DNA of 64,000 nt from Glandiceps talaboti (GCF_964340395.1 NC_135557.1:3446216-3510215), one strand, 5' to 3'. Shown: positions 10,801 through 23,153, counted from the first letter of the stretch. Notes: generated from the sequence alone by a model not told the origin. Made by a program: numbers and translations.

Positions 10801-13800
10801 AGCAGTGAAATCCACTGTAGAATGTCTATCCTAGCAGTGAAATCCACTGTAGAATGTCTATCCTAGCAGTGAAATCCACTGTAGAATGTCTATCCTAGCA
10901 GTGAAATCCACTGTAGAATGTCTATCCTAGCAGTGAAATCCACTGTAGAATGTCTATCCTAGCAGTGAAATCCACTGTAGAATGTCTATCCTAGCAGTGA
11001 AATCCACTGTAGAATGTTTATCCTAGCAGTGAAATCCACTGTAGAATGTATATCCTAGCAGTGAAATCCACTGTAGAATGTCTATCCTAGCAGTGAAATC
11101 CACTGTAGAATGTATATCCTAGCAGTGAAATCCACTATAGAATGTATATCCTAGCAGTTAAATCCACTAGAATGTATATCCTAGCAGTGAAATCCACTGT
11201 AGAATGTATATCCCTCAGTGAAATCCACTGTAGAATGTCTATCCTAGCAGTGAAATCCACTATAGAATGTATATCCTAGCAGTTAAATCCACTGTAGAAT
11301 GTATATCCTAGCAGTTAAATCCACTGTAGAATGTATATCCTAGCAGTGAAATCCACTGTAGAATGTCTATCCTAGCAGTGAAATCCACTGTAGAATGTCT
11401 ATCCTAGCAGTGAAATCTATACAACATTGGGAGCATCGCACAATGTAGCACAAGGTCCATGTAGGACAAAAACCCCTTCCCCTAAAAGAACATTCACAAG
11501 TGTGACATCACACATTTATATAATGATGTAAACCATAATGTAAAATGTAGTGGTCACACCACTATGATCAGTGCTATGGAAAAACATTTCCAACCTTATG
11601 AACCTGTTTACTGGTATGATTTAAACACATCAAAATACTACAGGAAACCCAGCACTGTACAATGTATCTTACATTAGAAGTAAATTTTTATCAACTTATC
11701 AACATGTCAGTAGTAAATACACAAGATGTTATCGCTGAAGGTGTGAAATTTTTAAAAATTTGGTTAAAAGTGTGAAAATGAAGTTGACCAATTGCATTGA
11801 TACAGACCCCCCCCCCCCCCTCCTTTAATGAATGGAGTTCACTTATTGACATTGTGTTATCCTCCCTTCATATCTTGTTTGTACGTATCAAAATGACTTG
11901 TTGGTATATTTCTTTGCATATTGATGACAACCATCAAAGACAGGATGGTTTTATGAAAGACTGTAATATATACATATAGCCATAAAACATATCTATTGTA
12001 CTGTTATGTATCAATATAATGCAATGTAATACTTTGCACAAAACACATAACACAGTAACCAGGAGTCAGTTCCACTTACAGACCAAGAGTTTCCAGAAAT
12101 TTTTGATAAGAAAATACACTAGAAACATACAGTGATCACCAAAAGGCTGACACTGTGTATCATTCACATTTAATTTTCCCCATGCAAGAACTACGTGTAT
12201 TTAGATAAATAAGAAACGGGCTTCCCACAGACCACTCATTACAATATAAACATCACCACACTACTGCCGACAGGCAGGCAATGTATACACACACATGTCA
12301 CCATGGGGAGCCATGCAGGCAGATGCAAATTCTTGCTAGTATCAAGTAAAGCGAATTATATACATGTAGGTGTATGTGTCAAAGTGAAGTATATATAGGT
12401 GTATGTGTCAAAGTGAAGTATATATAGGTGTATGTGTCAAAGTGAAGTATATATAGGTGTATGTGTCAAAGTGAAGTATATATAGGTGTATGTGTCAAAG
12501 TGAAGTATATATAGGTGTATGTGTCAAAGTGAAGTATATATAGATGTATGTGTCAAAGTGAAGTATATATAGGTGTATGTGTCAAAGTGAAATATATATA
12601 GGTGTATGTGTCAAAGTGAAGTATATACGTGTATGTGTCAAAGTGAAGTATATATAGGTGTATGTGTCAAAGTGAAGTATATATAGGTGTATATGTCAAA
12701 GTGAAGTATATATAGGTGTATGTGTCAAAGTGAAGTATATATAGGTGTATGTGTCAGTGAAGTATATATATAGGTGTATGTATCAAAGTGAAGTATATAT
12801 AGGTGTATGTATCAAAGAAGTATATATAAGTGTATGTGTCAAAGTGAAGTTTATATAGGTGTATGTGTCAAAGTGAAGTATATATAGGTGTATATGTCAA
12901 AGTGAAGTATATATAGGTGTATATGTCAAAGTGAAGTATATATAGGTGTATGTGTCAAAGTGAAGTATATATAGGTGTATATGTCAAAGTGAAGTATATA
13001 TAGGTGTATATGTCAAAGTGAAGTATATATAGGTGTATGTGTCAAAGTGAAGTTTATATAGGTGTATGTGTCAAAGTGAAGTATATATAGGTGTATATGT
13101 CAAAGTGAAGTATATATAGGTGTATATGTCAAAGTGAAGTATATATAGGTGTATGTGTCAAAGTGAAGTATATATAGGTGTATATGTCAAAGTGAAGTAT
13201 ATATAGGTGTATATGTCAAAGTGAAGTATATATAGGTGTATGTATCAAAGTGAAGTATATATAGGTGTATATGTCAAAGTGAAGTATATATAGGTGTATA
13301 TGTCAAAGTGAAGTATATATAGGTGTATGTGTCAAAGTGAAGTATATATAGGTGTATGTGTCAAAGTGAAGTATATATAGGTGTATGTGTCAAAGTGAAG
13401 TATATATAGGTGTATGTGTCAAAGTGAAGTATATATAGGTGTATGTGTCAAAATCAGAGCCTGCACTGTGATGATATTGGATAGCTTTGTTAATTTGTGA
13501 GTGCCTGTGTTATCAGTTAGGGTCAGGTGGTAATTGTATATGTTTGTAATGACGAGTCTGTTGAACTGTGTTTCTCATCTAAATCATTTGTGGGTAATAA
13601 TAAAATGATCATTTTATGTTCCAGCTGTATCACAGTTTACAATAGTGCATCCATGCTATTTGGAATTATTTACAATACAACATACAACTCACTTTTTGAC
13701 TGTAATTTTTGGTAAGTCCAAATGATCATAGCGCATACTATAAAAACAAAAGAAATTTCAAAGTGGCCTCTTGATGGTGCTGTTACACAAACTGATTGGT

Positions 13801-14247
13801 ATTCTCTGTTTTTCAGATATAAAACTTCCTGAGAGACCAAAATTAAAATTTTTAGAGAGACAGCCACAGGCTCCAAGAATTAGAAAAGAACCCAAACGTC
13901 TTAGTGATCTTAGAGGGCCAGAGCTTATTGAAAATGACTTTATACATAAACAATATGGCATTGTGGTAAGTATGATGTATTTAGATATACATGTACAAAA
14001 TATGGCATATGATGTAGACACACATTGTCATGACATAGACTTTCATTGTCGTGACATGGAATGAACAGATTATATATTCCATATTTCTTGTTTAACTTGG
14101 ATCATGTATGGTATAATCTACATTGTACCATGGACATGGAGATGTGACATTTAATCCTACATCTAATTGTTATCAAATAGTTTATATATATATATTGATG
14201 CATAGCTATTTTACACATGCATGCACACACATACGCACACACACACG

Positions 14248-14325
<78 letters not shown>

Positions 14326-17300
14326 TACACACACACGCGCGCACACGTGCACACATTCAAGGAATATGGAATTAAGTGTTAACTCCATCTATTATGCAAA
14401 TTGACTACTTTACATACATGTGTTATTTTACAGGCATTAGGTCCTGGTTATTTGAGATGGGGACATCTAGAAATGGCCAGATTAACTGTCAACCGTAAAA
14501 TGAATGATCAGAAAATGTTTGCAGTATGGCGTATAGAAGGGCCTACTAAACCTATCACTAAGAAAGGTCAAGGTCACAGAATGGGAGGTGGCAAAGGTAA
14601 TTAACATAACTATTGTGGACAATATGGACAGGTATACCTTGTGATTTCACTAGGTTTGCTAAAATTAAACTTGAATATTAAACAAGATAAAACATGTAGG
14701 TTTCATTCACTTTCACATTATCAGTACAGAGCTGGCATCAATCCAAACTTAGGCAGAAGTGATGGACAGGCCTTGCTTAGCAAATTCCTCTAAATACACT
14801 GTCATCTGTTTCTTTTGTTATTGTACATGTTAAAAGGAAGATCTCTAGCAAGACCAGTACATTGCTTGCCTCTAAGTTCAGATATTGAAATCAGCACTGT
14901 TCTCTAGTAAGGCCAGTATATTGCTTGCCTCTAAGTTCAGATATTGAAATCAGCACTGTACTCTAGTAAGGCCAGTATATTGCTTGCCTCTAAGTTCAGA
15001 TATTGATATCAGCACTGTACTCTAGTAAGGTCAGTACATTGCTTGCCCCTAAGTTCAGATATTGAAATCAGCACTGTACTCTAGTAAGGCCAGTATATTG
15101 CTTGCCTCTAAGTTCAGATATTGATATCAGCACTGTACTCTAGCAAGGCCAGTATATTGCTTGCCCCTAAGTTCAGATATTGATATTAGCACTGTACTCT
15201 AGTAAGGCCAGTATATTGCTTGCCTCTAAGTTCAGATATTGAAATCAACACTGTACTCTAGTAAGGCCAGTACATTGCTTGCCTCTAAGTTCAGATATTG
15301 ATATCAGCACTGTACTCTAGTAAGGCCAGTACATTGCTTGCCCCTAAGTTCAGATATTGAAATCAGCACTGTACTCTAGCAAGGCCAGTACATTGCTTGC
15401 CTCTAAGTTCAGATATTGAAATCAGCACTGTACTCTAGTAAGGTCAGTACATTGCTTGCCTCTAAGTTCAGATATTGAAATCAGCACTGTACTCTAGTAA
15501 GGCCAGTATATTGCTTGCCCCTAAGTTCAGATATTGAAATCAGCACTGTACTCCAGTAAGGCCAGTACATTGCTTGCCTCTAAGTTCAGATATTGATATC
15601 AGCACTGTACTCTAGTAAGGCCAGTACATTGCTTGCCTCTAAGTTCAGATATTGATATCAACACTGTACTCCAGTAAGGCCAGTACATTGCTTGCCTCTA
15701 AGTTCAGATATTGAAATCAACACTGTACTCTAGTAAGGCCAGTATATTGCTTGCCCCTAAGTTCAGATATTGAAATCAGCACTGTACTCCAGTAAGGCCA
15801 GTACATTGCTTGCCTCTAAGTTCAGATATTGATATCAACACTGTACTCTAGCAAGGCCAGTACATTGCTTGCCCCTAAGTTCAGATATTGATATCAGCAC
15901 TGTACTCTAGTAAGGTCAGTACATTGCTTGCCCCTAAGTTCAGATATTGATATCAGCACTGTACTCTAGTAAGGCCAGTATATTGCTTGCCTCTAAGTTC
16001 AGATATTGAAATCAACACTGTACTCTAGTAAAGCCAGTACATTGCTTGCCTCTAAGTTCAGATATTGAAATCAACACTGTACTCTAGTAAGGCCAGTATA
16101 TTGCTTGCCCCTAAGTTCAGATATTGAAATCAGCACTGTACTCTAGTAAGGCCAGTATATTGCTTGCCCCTAAGTTCAGATATTGATATCAGCACTGTAC
16201 TCTAGTAAGGCCAGTATATTGCTTGCCCCTAAGTTCAGATATTGATATCAGCACTGTACTCTAGTAAGGCCAGTACATTGCTTGCCTCTAAGTTCAGATA
16301 TTGATATCAGCACTGTACTCTAGTAAGGTCAGTACATTGCTTGCCCCTAAGTTCAGATATTGAAATCAGCACTGTACTCTAGTAAGGCCAGTATATTGCT
16401 TGCCTCTAAGTTCAGATATTGATATCAGCACTGTACTCTAGCAAGGCCAGTATATTGCTTGCCCCTAAGTTCAGATATTGATATTAGCACTGTACTCTAG
16501 TAAGGCCAGTATATTGCTTGCCTCTAAGTTCAGATATTGAAATCAACACTACTCTAGTAAGGCCAGTACATTGCTTGCCTCTAAGTTCAGATATTGATAT
16601 CAGCACTGTACTCTAGTAAGGCCAGTACATTGCTTGCCCCTAAGTTCAGATATTGAAATCAGCACTGTACTCTAGCAAGGCCAGTACATTGCTTGCCTCT
16701 AAGTTCAGATATTGAAATCAGCACTGTACTCTAGTAAGGTCAGTACATTGCTTGCCTCTAAGTTCAGATATTGAAATCAGCACTGTACTCTAGTAAGGCC
16801 AGTATATTGCTTGCCCCTAAGTTCAGATATTGAAATCAGCACTGTACTCCAGTAAGGCCAGTACATTGCTTGCCTCTAAGTTCAGATATTGATATCAGCA
16901 CTGTACTCTAGTAAGGCCAGTACATTGCTTGCCTCTAAGTTCAGATATTGATATCAACACTGTACTCCAGTAAGGCCAGTACATTGCTTGCCTCTAAGTT
17001 CAGATATTGAAATCAACACTGTACTCTAGTAAGGCCAGTATATTGCTTGCCCCTAAGTTCAGATATTGAAATCAGCACTGTACTCCAGTAAGGCCAGTAC
17101 ATTGCTTGCCTCTAAGTTCAGATATTGATATCAACACTGTACTCTAGCAAGGCCAGTACATTGCTTGCCCCTAAGTTCAGATATTGATATCAGCACTGTA
17201 CTCTAGTAAGGTCAGTACATTGCTTGCCTCTAAGTTCAGATATTGAAATCAACACTGTACTCTAGTAAAGCCAGTACATTGCTTGCCTCTAAGTTCAGAT

Positions 17301-19243
17301 ATTGAAATCAACACTGTACTCTAGTAAGGCCAGTATATTGCTTGCCCCTAAGTTCAGATATTGAAATCAGCACTGTACTCCAGTAAGGCCAGTACATTGC
17401 TTGCCTCTAAGTTCAGATATTGATATCAGCACTGTACTCTAGTAAGGCCAGTATATTGCTTGCCCCTAAGTTCAGATATTGATATCAGCACTGTACTCTA
17501 GTAAGGCCAGTATATTGCTTGCCTCTAAGTTCAGATATTGAAATCAACACTGTACTCTAGTAAGGCCAGTACATTGCTTGCCTCTAAGTTCAGATATTGA
17601 TATCAGCACTGTACTCTAGTAAGGCCAGTATATTGCTTGCCCCTAAGTTCAGATATTGATATCAGCACTGTACTCTAGTAAGGCCAGTACATTGCTTGCC
17701 TCTAAGTTCAGATATTGAAATCAGCACTGTACTCTAGTAAGGCCAGTACATTGCTTGCCCCTAAGTTCAGATATTGATATCAACACTGTACTCTAGTAAG
17801 GCCAGTACATTGCTTGCCCCTAAGTTCAGATATTGATATCAGCACTGTACTCTAGTAAGGCCAGTATATTGCTTGCCTCTAAGTTCAGATATTGATATCA
17901 GCACTGTACTCTAGTAAGGTCAGTACATTGCTTGCCTCTAAGTTCAGATATTGAAATCAGCACTGTACTGGATCGGAAAGTGAATGAAAGAATACATTTT
18001 AGAATTATTTTATTTAACATCCAAGGTTGTAATTAATTATAGTGAATTCAAATTATTTTTCCCATTAATTGCCACCAATGAAGAACTATGACCACAAAAT
18101 ATTCTTCAGCTTATGAAAAGTGAAAGTTATGATGATAATAATCGTAGTTGATTTTCCAATTCAAAAATACATCTTGTGAGATGATGTCATTTATGTTGTT
18201 ATATTTTGGGTTGTTTTGTTCCCTGTTACATTTAAAACTAATATTTTCATCATGAAACAATGGAAAGACATGTTGACCTCTTTAATTATAAATGATATAA
18301 TATAACAAAGACTAAACACCATCATTGACAGAAATAGATTTCATGGGTAAAGCCAGGTTGCAGTCAGGTGACAACCATCCCCTGTGTAGCACATTACAAA
18401 TCCCTCTGTGTGTACCTAATACATGTACATGCCATTGTAAGGGGAGACGCACTAGGCCTTTTGGAACTGGCAACAGGTGTATGCACAGTTAGTTTAAGTT
18501 TTTAGCATTGAGTTGTTGATCTGTCTTGGTTAACAATCCTCATCAGAATGACAATTTCCTATGGTTACACCTGACATAATCATACCGCCACCTAGAGGTC
18601 AACTTTAACTATGGAATTTGTGATGAGGATCATAGACCAAGACAGATCAAAAGTTTAATGCTAAAATCTTGAACTACAGTACTTGTCCACATTATGAATT
18701 TGATGGCATGCTAGTATCTTCATGGGTTTGTATAGAAATATTTAAAAAAGTGCCAAAAATAGTTAGAAAAAATAGTCAATGAAATGGAGTTTATGTTACA
18801 TTGATCACCTACTTATAGAGTATACTGGTCACAGTGCACAATTAGTACAGGTGACTTTTTTTAAAATCAATCTCACATGTCATATGTTCCCTTCTAACAC
18901 ACAAAATTAAAACATCTGTTTATTTGTGTATTTATTTTTTCCATATATAGGTAGTATTGATCACTTTGTGACACCCGTTAAATCTGGACGTATTTTTCTA
19001 GAAATGGGAGGCAAGATTCCATTTGAACAAATCCAACATATCCTGGAAGAGGTTGCCGGGAAACTACCTTTCCCTGCCAGGGCACTTACCTATAGCCAGC
19101 TGGAAGAACTACGACATTCACAAAATGTTGAGGGAGAGAACAGTAATCCATGGACTTTTGAAAGAATCGCTAAGAGAAATTATCTCGGCATTGATAAATA
19201 TCTTAGTCCATACGATTACTTGTGGTATGGAAAACACAGATAA
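7786..19243 (+). CDS. MRPL16: Mitochondrial large-subunit ribosomal protein L16 (uL16m), five exons
   Basis: Exons 7786-7861, 9665-9745, 13817-13965, 14434-14596 and 18951-19243 join with compatible phases (1, 1, 0, 1) into 253 codons plus TAA, close to the roughly 250 residues of animal MRPL16. All four introns are GT-AG. The first 25 residues are basic and lack acidic residues, fitting a mitochondrial presequence. Residues 103-177 form the conserved L16 core: [34 protein letters not shown] (150-157 match the L16 signature RMG-x-GKG-x4-F) and [15 protein letters not shown]. The C-terminus carries NPWTFERIA and [11 protein letters not shown], typical of the animal mitochondrial protein. The protein sits near the peptidyl-transferase and A-site region of the mitoribosome. 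The start ATG has A at -3. Function is established family knowledge; expression is not shown here. Confidence 0.95.
8181..8198. repeat. Perfect 18-bp palindrome in intron 1
   Basis: CACTGTACATGTACAGTG is its own reverse complement. It lies just before the 64-bp array. TACATGTA palindromes are frequent in this genome, so a role is not implied. Confidence 0.75.
8219..9622 (+). repeat. 64-bp minisatellite in MRPL16 intron 1, about 22 copies
   Basis: The unit opens AGAGATTGGGGAGTACATGT and contains GGTGGTCTGTACAGATTACA. Copies are nearly identical. The main variable site is ACAACACACTTTAACT versus ACAAGACACTTTTAACT (65 bp), with the latter concentrated in the second half. The array ends about 40 bp before the exon 2 acceptor. 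Confidence 0.97.
9665..9745 (+). CDS. MRPL16: MRPL16 exon 2
   Basis: Acceptor TTCTTATTAG, donor C|GTAAGT. Encodes [12 protein letters not shown] through TPEIPEDFD, the N-terminal region of the mature protein. It begins 43 bp after the end of the 64-bp minisatellite. Confidence 0.88.
10007..11418 (+). repeat. 32-bp minisatellite in MRPL16 intron 2, about 44 copies
   Basis: The unit opens GAAATCCACTGTAGAATGT and ends ATCCTAGCAGT. Two alleles alternate in blocks, TGTATATCC and TGTCTATCC. Copies in the right 300 bp carry more indels and substitutions (for example a shortened ACTAGAATG copy near 11165), which is older edge decay. Confidence 0.97.
11419..12357. other. Intron 2 spacer between two minisatellites
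   Basis: Unique-looking AT-rich sequence with a C-run at about 11806-11820. No exon or known element was recognised. Confidence 0.5.
12358..13452 (+). repeat. 29-bp minisatellite in MRPL16 intron 2, about 38 copies
   Basis: The unit contains GTATATATAGGTGTATGTGT followed by CAAAGTGAA. Point variants (TATGTGTC or TATATGTC; AGTATATA or AGTTTATA) show a higher-order 203-bp period (7 units) between about 12849 and 13052. Confidence 0.96.
13817..13965 (+). CDS. MRPL16: MRPL16 exon 3
   Basis: Acceptor CTGTTTTTCAG, donor GTG|GTAAGT. Encodes [16 protein letters not shown] and [16 protein letters not shown], conserved in animal MRPL16 ahead of the L16 fold. The exon ends in phase 0. Confidence 0.93.
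14219..14355. repeat. (CA)n microsatellite in MRPL16 intron 3
   Basis: Interrupted CA/GT tract with ACAC, ATAC and GCAC interruptions. It fills about a third of the 468-bp intron. Open frames on both strands here are repeat translations. Confidence 0.95.
14434..14596 (+). CDS. MRPL16: MRPL16 exon 4
   Basis: Acceptor TTATTTTACAG, donor AAAG|GTAATT. Encodes residues 103-156, including the rRNA-binding heart of the L16 fold and most of the RMG-x-GKG signature, whose last glycine codon is split by intron 4. Confidence 0.95.
14843..17969 (+). repeat. 59-bp minisatellite in MRPL16 intron 4, about 53 copies
   Basis: The unit opens CTCTAGTAAGGCCAGTATAT and contains CTAAGTTCAGATATTG. Six or so diagnostic sites (GTAAG/GCAAG, GGCC/GGTC/AGCC, TATA/TACA, CCTC/CCCC, GAAATC/GATATC, CAGC/CAAC) form a bar code along the array. 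That code shows a block of about 19 units repeated 1298 bp (22 units) further on. Confidence 0.98.
18490..18675. mobile_element. Fold-back (MITE-like) element in MRPL16 intron 4
   Basis: The left arm (TAGTTTAAGTTTTTAGCATT, then TGATCTGTCTTGGT and ATCCTCATCA) is matched by the reverse complement of the right arm over about 68 bp. The centre is short. Flanks carry a candidate 5-bp target-site duplication, ACAGT at 18485-18489 and 18676-18680. No coding capacity. The superfamily is not assigned. Confidence 0.75.
18951..19243 (+). CDS. MRPL16: MRPL16 exon 5 (terminal coding exon)
   Basis: Acceptor CCATATATAG. Encodes residues 157-253, from [15 protein letters not shown] to the C-terminal YLWYGKHR and TAA at 19241-19243. 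Confidence 0.95.
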
Positions 19244-20012
19244 GCCATTATTTTAAACAATTCTTTACAGTTTTATAAATCACTATCTGAATTCAAGTTC
19301 AATATGTCATGACTTGTCAGCTGTCCTAAACATTTTGTGAAAAAGAATTTTCCAAAATATAAATTGAGTGTTAGAAAACATGTCATCACATATTCTTTGT
19401 GATTATTTTGACAACTTGAATACAAACTGTCTCAAATAGAAATACTAAATACTGTTTTCATTTTGTATGACAGCTTGACGACTGTGTTTGACTTAAAAAT
19501 GGAAACACTAAAGACAGAACAATTCATAAACTGTGTTGTTGAATATGTGTAAATATAATAACACAATTTAAACATATGTTTAAGTACGTCATCACTGGGG
19601 TCAGAGGTCAATGGGGTCATTTCTGAGGTCACGTGTACTTTTGATTTGTCATGTTTTTGGTGTTTATAATTTTATACACTATAAAGGACTTTTGAAATCC
19701 ATGTTCAATGTCATCAGTAAATTTCTACTAATAGAGAAATTGAAATACTTGCTTTCAAGTTCAGCAATGAATAACTATTTACAAGTCGCTTGAAGTGTGT
19801 ACGAAATCAAGTTAAACATTCAAATACTCATTGTTTTGTTTTGGGTTAGCAATACTAGACTGTAAGATACATGCAGGAGAGGGGTTGACCGATGTGTGAG
19901 GGCGCCCTGTTACAACATACGTCACAGACTAAAGCGATACCACATAAATCTGAAAATGAGATAAATTGGTTTATTTTCAACAAAAGAAGGATTGAGTTCA
20001 GTGTGTAATAAA
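19244..20012 (+). other. Probable MRPL16 3' untranslated region and downstream flank
   Basis: AT-rich, no further exon. The clearest canonical polyadenylation hexamer (AATAAA) on this strand is at 20007-20012, followed by TGATGTGTCTATTCTGTTT, a GT/T-rich stretch. A shorter 3' UTR using a variant hexamer is possible. Confidence 0.45.
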
Positions 20013-20071
20013 ATATCTAAATAATACTGATGTGTCTATTCTGTTTATTTGGCAACAAAGTTATGGAGATG

Positions 20072-20083
20072 GGGGGGGGGGGG
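20072..20083 (+). repeat. G homopolymer
   Basis: About 12 consecutive G following ATGGAGAT. It is one of several G/C homopolymers in the window (6262, 7252, 11806, 23549). Confidence 0.8.
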
Positions 20084-20184
20084 TGCTAAAACTACAGGGT
20101 TTGCAGGAATGTATAGTTTATTAGCTTACAACTAATATAGTTCAGTAGTGCTATAGGCATGGTGTGATATCTCTGGCTATGTGT

Positions 20185-20800
20185 GTGTCTGTGTGTGTGT
20201 ACGACTTGAACTGAAAAACCGACAGACCGATTGCCTTGGTATTTGGTGGGTAGATTAAACCGATTGCATAAGGTGGTTAGTTGGGAAAGTGTTCGAAGCA
20301 AAATAATCACATCACAGGTGTGATTTAGGTAAAAAAAAAATTCAACTCAATAACTACTGTGCAGATTGGTCTGAAATTTGGTGGGAACTTACTTAGGGGT
20401 GTTTAGATGAAGAATCGTTCATGGTATAATGATCCTATTAGTGACATGCAAATTAGGTCTAAAAATATGTCTTTTGGTCGAAAATCTATCATTCTAAAAT
20501 TACTGAGCAAATTGAGCTGACATTTAATTGGGATGCATCTTGAGATGTGTTAAAGGTGAATTCAGAACGTCATGATCCCATTGGTGATTTGCAAATTAAA
20601 TTTTAAAATCTCTCAATTTTGGTCAAAAACATATCTCGAAAACTACATGGCGAATGGAGCTGAACTCAGTGGGGATGTTTATGGAGGTGTTATTCTGCAG
20701 TTATTGTTCAAAACATTGACACAACTGTATGCAAATATCCCTAGCAATAAGACCATGCCCTTAGCAACAGCCAAATGATGACATATATGGTTATGGTAAT
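20185..20800 (+). repeat. Internally repetitive dispersed element with three diverged subunits of about 120 bp
   Basis: Phrases recur with divergence: GGTATTTGGTGGGTAGATTA near 20240, CTGAAATTTGGTGGGAACTT near 20371, CTGACATTTAATTGGGATGC near 20517 and CTGAACTCAGTGGGGATGTT near 20661. AATGATCCTATTAGTGACATGCAAATTA and CATGATCCCATTGGTGATTTGCAAATTA alternate with them (shown broken here by position: 20428 and 20568). The layout implies an old tandem expansion now diverged by tens of percent. No coding frame is convincing. Confidence 0.6.
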
Positions 20801-22795
20801 AGCAGGGCTGGATAGGCAACCAGATATACATAAACAAAACAAAACAGATACAGTTTTGCTACAATATCGTTGGCATTATTTTATTATACATAATGATACC
20901 GGTGTGTCTGTGCATTTAGTAACAAACTTATGGAGACGTATCTCTAAAATTTGGGGGACCAGTGCCGTTGTGACCAAAAGAAGTTACCCAAAGATTTTAT
21001 AGTTATTGTGAATATAAACTAAAATATACAACATTGCACTTTTAACGAAAATTTCACAAGATAGTAGAACCAATAATATAAGTTGAAGTAAAAATACAAA
21101 CATTCTACTTTTTATGTGTTAGCTGCATTTATACAGTTGAAAATGTCTCACAATGAAATATTTTACAAGATTTGCCAACTAATTCTCACTTACTTAATGC
21201 TTACAAATAAAAACCTTTATTTTCTGGTTTGAAAAAAACAACAACCCGAAAATCAGCTAAATAATCAACAGAAAAAAGAAACGTCGATTCATATTCGTGT
21301 ATAGCGCCGCCAGCGTTGAGAAACACACACACACACACACACCAGACGCGTGACAAATCCACTGCGCAAAGTTATGCCCATAGTTGCACAATGGTTCGTC
21401 TATTGTCTACATAGGGGTGGACAAAAGTAAGCACTTCGGATGTATATGACTAAAACGATTGCCAAAAGTTAGTGTACAACTATAGAGGAAGAAAATATAA
21501 ACATTCTCACCATAATAACACATAGATATACTTCATTTTCATCAATTAAAATACGTGTTCTTCTCTCTTCCAAAACCAAAACGAAAGAGTTATTTTCGTC
21601 CCTCTAAAATCAAGCTGTCATTTATTGGCAAAAACACCTTCAGTTTTATTAAAAGTCTGGCCATAATTTTGGGAGTCTGGCGTTTATACTTTTCTCAAGG
21701 AAGGATAAGATTCTAACTCGGCGATGGTACTGAAAAAGGGTCATTTTAAGGTGTTTGCAGACGCTTTTGAAAAGTTTTAAAACCAGAATGCATTTCACAA
21801 ACATGTCGTCTAGCAAATTAGCGATAGTGAATGTGAGCATTTTCAATCACCTTTAATTTGGGAGGTTTTTTTTGGTAGTTTATGTTTGATTAGCTTTCTG
21901 TGATTGAGATACAGGAAGCTATTTACTACACAGAATGCAGTGACAATAACTGTACCCAAGACCATGGAGTATACATGCATGTCCAGACAATGTTCACATA
22001 ATACTTACAAGTTTTAACCACAATACATACTTCTTGTCTATGAGATACAGAAATAATATCCATATTCAATGTAACAGTGAATAATAATACAGTACATCTA
22101 CTTTATTAATTTACTAATTCAAGACTCTCGCTTCACTCCTTTGGTTGAATACAACTTTCACTTGTTCTTAGTTTAACCTGTTGTAAATAGCTTCAGAAGG
22201 TACAGACAGTAAAACTAAACAGGGTTGGTGTTCAGTTTGCAACAACCTGTTGTAAACCACTCTGGTGGGTATCATCCACCACCTGAAGGGCAAAATGCGG
22301 AATAGTGGGTGTATTTGCAGCCACTGGAGAGAAATGCCCACAGAACAAGAGCATTTAACAGTGCACATCACATTAGAGGTAGGTTTATTGTTTGATCATT
22401 TTGAGTTACCTATATATTCCAGGGTCAGTTTATATAGTAATTCCAAATACTGAATTTTGACAAATATTATTTGTACTGTAAAAATACTTCAGAATACACC
22501 TTCTTGTTTAGTACTCTTTAATACTCAGTAAAAGTAACCAGATAAGTGTTTTGTAAGGCATTGGTACAAAATGTCATTGTTGCACATCTATGGCTTCTTG
22601 TGTCAATGTAATGTAAATTTTCATCCATATAATCAGCCATCTCTTTGTTGTGTATACAATATACATCATCATTACACTGTTGCAATGAGCATGGTGGTGT
22701 TGCTATACTTATATACAGACTTATATTCATAGAATGGATACTTACACACAACAAATATATTTAAAATTGGTATTCAAGTACATAAATGTACTGAC
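20801..22795. other. Intergenic, no gene recognised
   Basis: Contains a short CA tract (about 21322-21342) and AT-rich sequence. The 62 to 67-codon frames at 22168-22453 overlap on opposite strands and match nothing I know. No splice-bounded exon could be supported. Confidence 0.5.
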
Positions 22796-22828
<33 letters not shown>

Positions 22829-23122
22829 CATACATACATACATACATACATACATACATACATACATACATACATGTATAAATACGCACACACACATACA
22901 CACACATGCATACATACATACATACATACATACATACATACATCCATCCATACATGTATAAATACGCACACACACATACACACACATGCATACATGCATA
23001 CATACATACATACATACATGTATAAATACGCACACACACATGCATACATACATACATACATACGTATAAATATGCACACACACACACACATACATACATA
23101 CATACATACATACATACATACA

Positions 23123-23150
<28 letters not shown>
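22796..23150. repeat. Compound (CATA)n / (CA)n microsatellite
   Basis: About 355 bp of CATA tetranucleotides, interrupted three to four times by a short block of the form GTATAAATACGCACACACA. The block itself is therefore repeated at roughly 57 to 80-bp spacing. Cys/Met/Tyr/Val and His/Thr/Ile open frames on both strands are artefacts. Confidence 0.97.

Positions 23151-23153
<3 letters not shown>

Noticed and set aside
14102-14404. Cys/Val and His/Thr frames in MRPL16 intron 3
   Set aside because: CA repeat translations.
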